A stretch of DNA of 18,843 bases from Cymbomonas tetramitiformis (lineage: Eukaryota > Chlorophyta > Pyramimonadophyceae > Pyramimonadales > Pyramimonadaceae): the NCBI GenBank assembly GCA_001247695.2, contig LGRX02031210.1, forward strand, positions 1-18,843, given 5' to 3'. The position numbers and the translations under genes were made by a program. Numbering within the stretch: the first letter of the stretch is position 1; every line of letters begins with the position of its first letter. Under the pieces are notes generated by a model. It did not search any database. It saw nothing but the letters and a program-made list of their open reading frames with translations, and was not told the origin of the DNA. Of the stretch, positions 16,025 through 18,843 are shown one piece after another.

Positions 16025-16044
16025 GGGGTTTAGGGTTTAGGTTT
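16025..16044 (+). repeat. Interstitial plant-type telomere-like run
   Basis: GGGG TTTAGGG TTTAGG TTT: about two units of the TTTAGGG telomere repeat of plants and many algae. On the minus strand this is also a telo-box (AAACCCTAAACCC) about 390 bases upstream of the transporter ATG. It sits where the AT-rich block begins. Confidence 0.5.
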
Positions 16045-16205
16045 GACAAAATTATGTCAGAATTGCGTCATAATGTGTCATAGTGGCGGCTACGCCGCCG
16101 CCGGTGCCGGTGACTGTGGAATTTGAATATGTCTTATGTGTTAAATATGGGCGTGCTATAAGGAACGGCGCAGCCTTAAATTGCAATATCTATATGTATT
16201 TTTTT
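16045..16205. other. Transition into AT-rich block; no gene
   Basis: A hairpin ATTATG/CATAAT lies near 16052-16075. A GGCGGC-TAC-GCCGCC hairpin follows near 16086-16100. A frame across it would have to use GTG as start and ends in low-complexity lysine-rich sequence, so I do not call it. Confidence 0.35.
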
Positions 16206-16370
16206 CATTTTTCAACAAAAAAATATAAAAAAGGGAGGTGGGAGGAGGGAGGTCGGCTTTTTTAGAAAGTATTTTAGAAATCAAAAAAAATAATATGATA
16301 TATTTTATTGTCATTTGAAAAACTTTTCAAAAAAGTAGCACCTCCCACCACCCAACCTCCCTTTTTTTTT
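16206..16370. repeat. Fold-back repeat unit A
   Basis: Starts CATTTTTCAACAAAAA. The left arm is A-run + GGGAGGTGGGAGGAGGGAGGT (16227-16253). The right arm is ACCTCCCACCACCCAACCTCCC + T-run (16340-16370), an imperfect inverted complement. The loop contains AAAGTATTTTAGAA and GAAAAACTTTTC. A second copy (unit B) lies 344 bp downstream in the same orientation. Confidence 0.8.
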
Positions 16371-16549
16371 AATAGATTTAATGAAAATGAAAAAAATAAA
16401 TTCGATAAAAATGAAAAGTAAATTTGATGAAAATGAAAAATAGATTCAAAATAAATTCAAAAAATGAATAATAGATTCAAAAATATCTAAAATAATCGGC
16501 GGTGTGCGAAACGTGGCGCAGTCTATTAATATATCTATCATATATCTAT
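16371..16549. repeat. Low-complexity GATGAAAATGAAAAA / AGATTCAAAA repeats
   Basis: Degenerate tandem words GA(T/A)AAAATGAAAA and (T)AGATTCAAAA(AT)A repeat several times between the two fold-back units, followed by a short GC-rich interval GGCGGTGTGCGAAACGTGGCGC. No coding frame. Confidence 0.55.
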
Positions 16550-16717
16550 CATTTTTCAACAAAAAGAATAATGAAATAGAAAAAGGGAGGTGGGAGGTGG
16601 AGGTTGGGTAATTTCAAAAAGTATTTTAGAATTCACATAAATATATCATTTCATTTTATAATGATATGAAAAACTTTTCCAAAAAGTAGCGCCGCCCACC
16701 GCCCAACCTCCCTTTTT
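16550..16717. repeat. Fold-back repeat unit B
   Basis: Same order of parts as unit A. It has CATTTTTCAACAAAAA, left arm AAAAAGGGAGGTGGGAGGTGG (16580-16600), AAAAGTATTTTAGAA, GAAAAACTTTTCC, AAAAAGTAGC, and right arm CGCCCACCGCCCAACCTCCC + T-run (16694-16715). Differences in the arms (for example CCGCCC against CCTCCC) mostly keep pairing with the partner arm loose. Confidence 0.8.
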
Positions 16718-16732
16718 ATGAAAAATGGGAAA

Positions 16733-16783
16733 GTAAGAAGATGTAAGAAGATGTAAGAAGATGTAAGTAAATGATAAGTAAAT
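16733..16783. repeat. 10-bp tandem repeat GTAAGAAGAT
   Basis: Three exact copies (16733-16762) followed by degenerate GTAAGTAAAT and GATAAGTAAAT. A simple tandem repeat next to fold-back unit B. Confidence 0.75.
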
Positions 16784-16844
16784 CACACACTAATGATTTG
16801 TTTTGACCACGCACGGCAGCATATTCACCGTCATTTTACGCACA

Positions 16845-16862
16845 TTAACCCCTAAGGGGCGG
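16845..16862. repeat. Left arm of an 18-bp inverted repeat pair
   Basis: TTAACCCCTAAGGGGCGG is the exact reverse complement of 17688-17705. Each arm itself contains the palindrome CCCCTAAGGGG, so it can also fold alone. Confidence 0.75.
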
Positions 16863-17687
16863 TTTGTACCGTATACGGACGGATTCGATTGTGAGAATGT
16901 GCATCCAAGTGGTTCTACATGCCCTTGGCTTGCCGAAATATGCATTCCAAGGCGCGTGCACCTACCTGTGTGTATGTCGCAGATGACTAATCACTGGGAT
17001 GGGTAGTCCATATAGGACATATATCTCACATAGCAACATTTTCAATTACGACAATTCTTGAAAACTTGCCTTTTAGAGCTTGAATTTTGTCTTAAAATAT
17101 ACGAAATCAAGGCTTACACCCGACGATCCCGCCCAATTGGGTGGAGTTGTGAAGGCATGTCGCGTGCCCAATGTCCACTAGCGTCCCCTGCATGGTTGTT
17201 TGCATGACACATACTATATATCCCCACAAATAGGAAGCAATCGCCTTCAATTGCGCTTAAGTATGGGAAAACATTCCTTAAGTATGGAAAACATTTACAA
17301 TTAAGTGTTTTTTGAGTGTTTTTTTGGTGTTTTGGGGGGCGTTTTTGCTCATAGTCGGTATATTTGCCGGTATACAGGTGCGCTACCGGGTGGGAATATG
17401 TTCATGTGACCAATCCCCAAGTTTTCATGACGATAGTCACCCAACGAAGTCGAAATGTAAGTTGTAATAGGAGATTGGAGAAATTTTACATGTCCCAAAA
17501 TCATGAAAACTGGGTTGGATATGCCGAAAATCTGAATATATATGGTGCACGGATGCATGTTATGGCGCTCTTAAAGTTACATGGTGGTCATACACAGCAT
17601 ACATGATAACGTGAATGCACATCGATGTCCGCGATACGCGACAATGCCTACAATCCCCAAAACACCGTTTTTTGCAAGAAATTCCAT
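16863..17687. other. Interior between the 18-bp inverted repeats; no gene called
   Basis: Holds the palindrome CCCAATTGGG (about 17132), and two adjacent copies of (C/G)CTTAAGTATGG(G)AAAACATT at about 17255-17296. The second of these is 21 bp identical to a stretch inside the 5' MITE. G/T runs follow at 17305-17345. The longest plus-strand frame (from about 17364) lacks an ATG start and shows no domain. Confidence 0.4.
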
Positions 17688-17705
17688 CCGCCCCTTAGGG
17701 GTTAA
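17688..17705. repeat. Right arm of the 18-bp inverted repeat pair
   Basis: CCGCCCCTTAGGGGTTAA pairs with 16845-16862 across about 825 bp. It ends 43 bp before the ATG of the cysteine-rich ORF, so it may also act as an upstream element of that gene. Confidence 0.75.
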
Positions 17706-17748
17706 AAAACCCCACTTAAAGAACTTGATAGTAAGATATATAAGAAAA

Positions 17749-18228
17749 ATGACTACATATCTCGATTTATTGCCTATTCATATTCAACAACTGATATTTA
17801 ATAAAGTATATGAATTGGAACTTGAAGAGCATAAGAAAGTGTTTGTAAATGTATTGCAAGAGCTTACTATGAGTATCGATGCACATTCATTCAACTATGA
17901 AGGCAATGAAGAACATCTATTTGAATGTAGTATTTGTGAAGAATCGAAAATGAAAATGTGGACAATTAAGCGTATTATTAATCTAAATGGCAAATGGTGT
18001 TGGTGTTGTAGAAAAGCAATTTGTGAAAAATGTTATGCCAACAATGAATATCTTTCATTCAAATGTTCGAATCTATGCGAAGAATGTTATGAATGTGAAA
18101 AAAGTATGTATGATGTATCTAAACTTGGCCTTTACTACTATCATTTACACTTTCGACCGAAAGCAAAATGGTGGCAAGAAGAATATGGTGCAAAGCTTAA
18201 TAGTGGTTTTGTAAAAGTATATAACTAA
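17749..18228 (+). CDS. Cysteine-rich protein, giant-virus-like (hypothetical)
   Basis: A 159-residue protein. I chose the ATG at 17749 because an AT-rich, TATA-like leader (AGATATATAAG) precedes it and residue 2 onward begins TTYLDLLPIHIQQLIFNKVY. That N-terminal 'hydrophobic-D-LP...I...I' helix is like those opening many short proteins of large DNA viruses of algae and protists. Residues 60-116 hold eleven cysteines: CSIC (60-63), CWCC (84-87), CEKC (92-95), then C106, C110, C113 and C116. This spacing suggests a zinc-binding, treble-clef or RING-like fold. The C-terminus is aromatic (LYYYHLHF, KWW). Codons are strongly A/T-ending, unlike the transporter. Viral origin is inference from style and composition, not an identified homologue. 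The frame is open further upstream to 17581 without a better start. Confidence 0.6.
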   Translation: MTTYLDLLPIHIQQLIFNKVYELELEEHKKVFVNVLQELTMSIDAHSFNYEGNEEHLFECSICEESKMKMWTIKRIINLNGKWCWCCRKAICEKCYANNEYLSFKCSNLCEECYECEKSMYDVSKLGLYYYHLHFRPKAKWWQEEYGAKLNSGFVKVYN

Positions 18229-18236
18229 TTTAAAGA

Positions 18237-18485
18237 ATGCCGGTGTATAAGATAGTAATATATATATATATGGATTTGAATATCACATATACTCGATATA
18301 CTTGTGCGAACTCAAAGTTTAAATTATATCAACAACGATATCAAAAGGATAATGCTTGCAAATGTCGCGAAAAAACTATGAAAAGTTATTACCAAAATCA
18401 CGAAGAAAATAAGCGCAAACAACGTGAACGATATCAAAAACGAAAATTATCGCAACAATCATACTCGCATTCTCAAGTAAAGTAA
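18237..18485 (+). CDS. Small basic Lys/Gln/Asn-rich protein (hypothetical)
   Basis: 82 residues from the ATG at 18237, only 8 bp after the preceding stop. A second in-frame ATG at 18270 (MDLNITYTRY) is a plausible alternative start. The C-terminal half (YYQNHEENKRKQRERYQKRK) is a charged helical/coiled segment resembling the K/E/Y/Q-rich repeats common in giant-virus proteins; there are three cysteines (23, 41, 43). Tight spacing, shared orientation and equal A/T bias with the upstream ORF suggest both came together. No family recognised. Confidence 0.45.
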   Translation: MPVYKIVIYIYMDLNITYTRYTCANSKFKLYQQRYQKDNACKCREKTMKSYYQNHEENKRKQRERYQKRKLSQQSYSHSQVK

Positions 18486-18541
18486 TTGAAATCTGGCTTG
18501 ACCCAAATTAATACTCCTTCACCAGCTCCGGCAACCTTAGA

Positions 18542-18620
18542 TTTTCACTAGCCTGCTTTGCAGGGATACCGCACTCTCAGGACTTTGTCCCCTTTGCTAG
18601 CGTAAATGTTTTATTATTAT
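18542..18620 (+). mobile_element. 79-bp 5'-truncated LINE 3' end
   Basis: Identical to 10769-10847 of the full-length element except one base (G for A just before CTAG at 18597). It ends in three TTA units where the long copy has about five. Similarity begins abruptly at TTTTCACTAGCC, and the sequence 5' of it is unrelated. Extreme 5' truncation and variable tail length are expected of target-primed reverse transcription. TTTCAC occurs at both the 5' junction (18543-18548 region) and right after the tail (18620-18625), a possible short target duplication. Confidence 0.9.
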
Positions 18621-18622
18621 TT

Positions 18623-18685
18623 CACGGGGAAGCTGATTTTCCCCCCCACTGTATGGGGGCCTGCTTCTCCCTGTTTCACCCCTCG
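18623..18685. repeat. Imperfect G/C-rich fold-back
   Basis: CGGGGAAGC near 18625 pairs imperfectly with GCTTCTCCC near 18663, and CCCCCCC near 18641 pairs with GGGGG near 18654. A compact nested palindrome immediately after the LINE tail; function unknown. Confidence 0.45.
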
Positions 18686-18712
18686 CCGTGTGTGTGACAT
18701 GCAAGGAGTAGT

Positions 18713-18843
18713 GTCGATATTTCGATATTTCGATATTATCGATATATCGAAATATCGTGATTGATCGATAAGTTTTTATTGGATATCGAAATATTGAATA
18801 TTGATCGATATGACGCGGACAAATATCGGTATTGATCAATATC
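18713..18843. repeat. CGATAT-rich satellite-like array
   Basis: Degenerate tandem TCGATATT/GATCGATA words run to the window edge. A perfect 13-bp stem CGATATTTCGATA (18723-18735) / TATCGAAATATCG (18745-18757) with a 9-base loop lies inside. Probably the start of a longer array continuing outside the window. Confidence 0.75.

Noticed and set aside
17364..17606. 80-codon plus-strand frame
   Set aside because: It starts at TTG, not ATG, has no domain, and lies within the inverted-repeat-bounded interval.

Overview
ORIGIN. This is nuclear DNA of a eukaryote, probably an alga or other protist. It has a nine-exon gene with short GT-AG introns, a non-LTR retrotransposon with a (TTA)n tail, a decayed Ty3/Gypsy fragment, a hAT-type miniature element, and a short plant-type (TTTAGGG) telomere-like run. 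I cannot name the species. LAYOUT. 1-870 is non-coding and holds a 185-bp hAT-like MITE (361-545) with 15-bp perfect terminal inverted repeats and an 8-bp target duplication. About 869-1440 (minus) is a frameshifted Ty3/Gypsy RNase H relic. 1441-3960 has no convincing gene, only short repeats and a TG/CA-rich, CpG-poor kilobase. About 3961-10851 is a LINE-type retrotransposon: a CpG-rich 5' region with two ~54-bp tandem units, one 1923-codon ORF (4579-10350), and a 3' UTR with a C-rich tract, a terminal stem-loop and a (TTA)n tail. The tail abuts an inverted ~179-bp piece of an older copy of the same family (10852-11030). 11031-12830 contains protein-like stretches broken by frame changes, probably relics. 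13152-15636 (minus) is a complete UAA/SLC35B-type nucleotide-sugar transporter gene. From about 16025 the DNA becomes AT-rich and repeat-laden: two copies of a ~165-bp fold-back unit, an 18-bp inverted repeat pair, then two adjacent small plus-strand ORFs that resemble giant-virus accessory proteins. A 79-bp, severely 5'-truncated copy of the LINE 3' end (18542-18620) follows, and the window ends in a CGATAT-rich satellite-like array. HOW THE PARTS RELATE. The most unusual object is the LINE polyprotein. Its order is an intact-looking Ulp1/C48 cysteine protease, a second Ulp1-like fold that has lost its catalytic His and Cys, an APE-type endonuclease, and a reverse transcriptase recognisable through motifs 1, 2, A and B. 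In place of a normal motif C (YADD) there is about 230 residues I cannot assign. The inverted older copy keeps the same non-catalytic residue at the one diagnostic site it covers, so the dead second protease domain looks like a family trait and not damage to this copy. The 79-bp tail copy differs from the full-length 3' end at one base, so the family moved recently. The transporter is ordinary host housekeeping. The AT-rich block beside it looks foreign in composition and content; a viral or virus-like origin is an inference.
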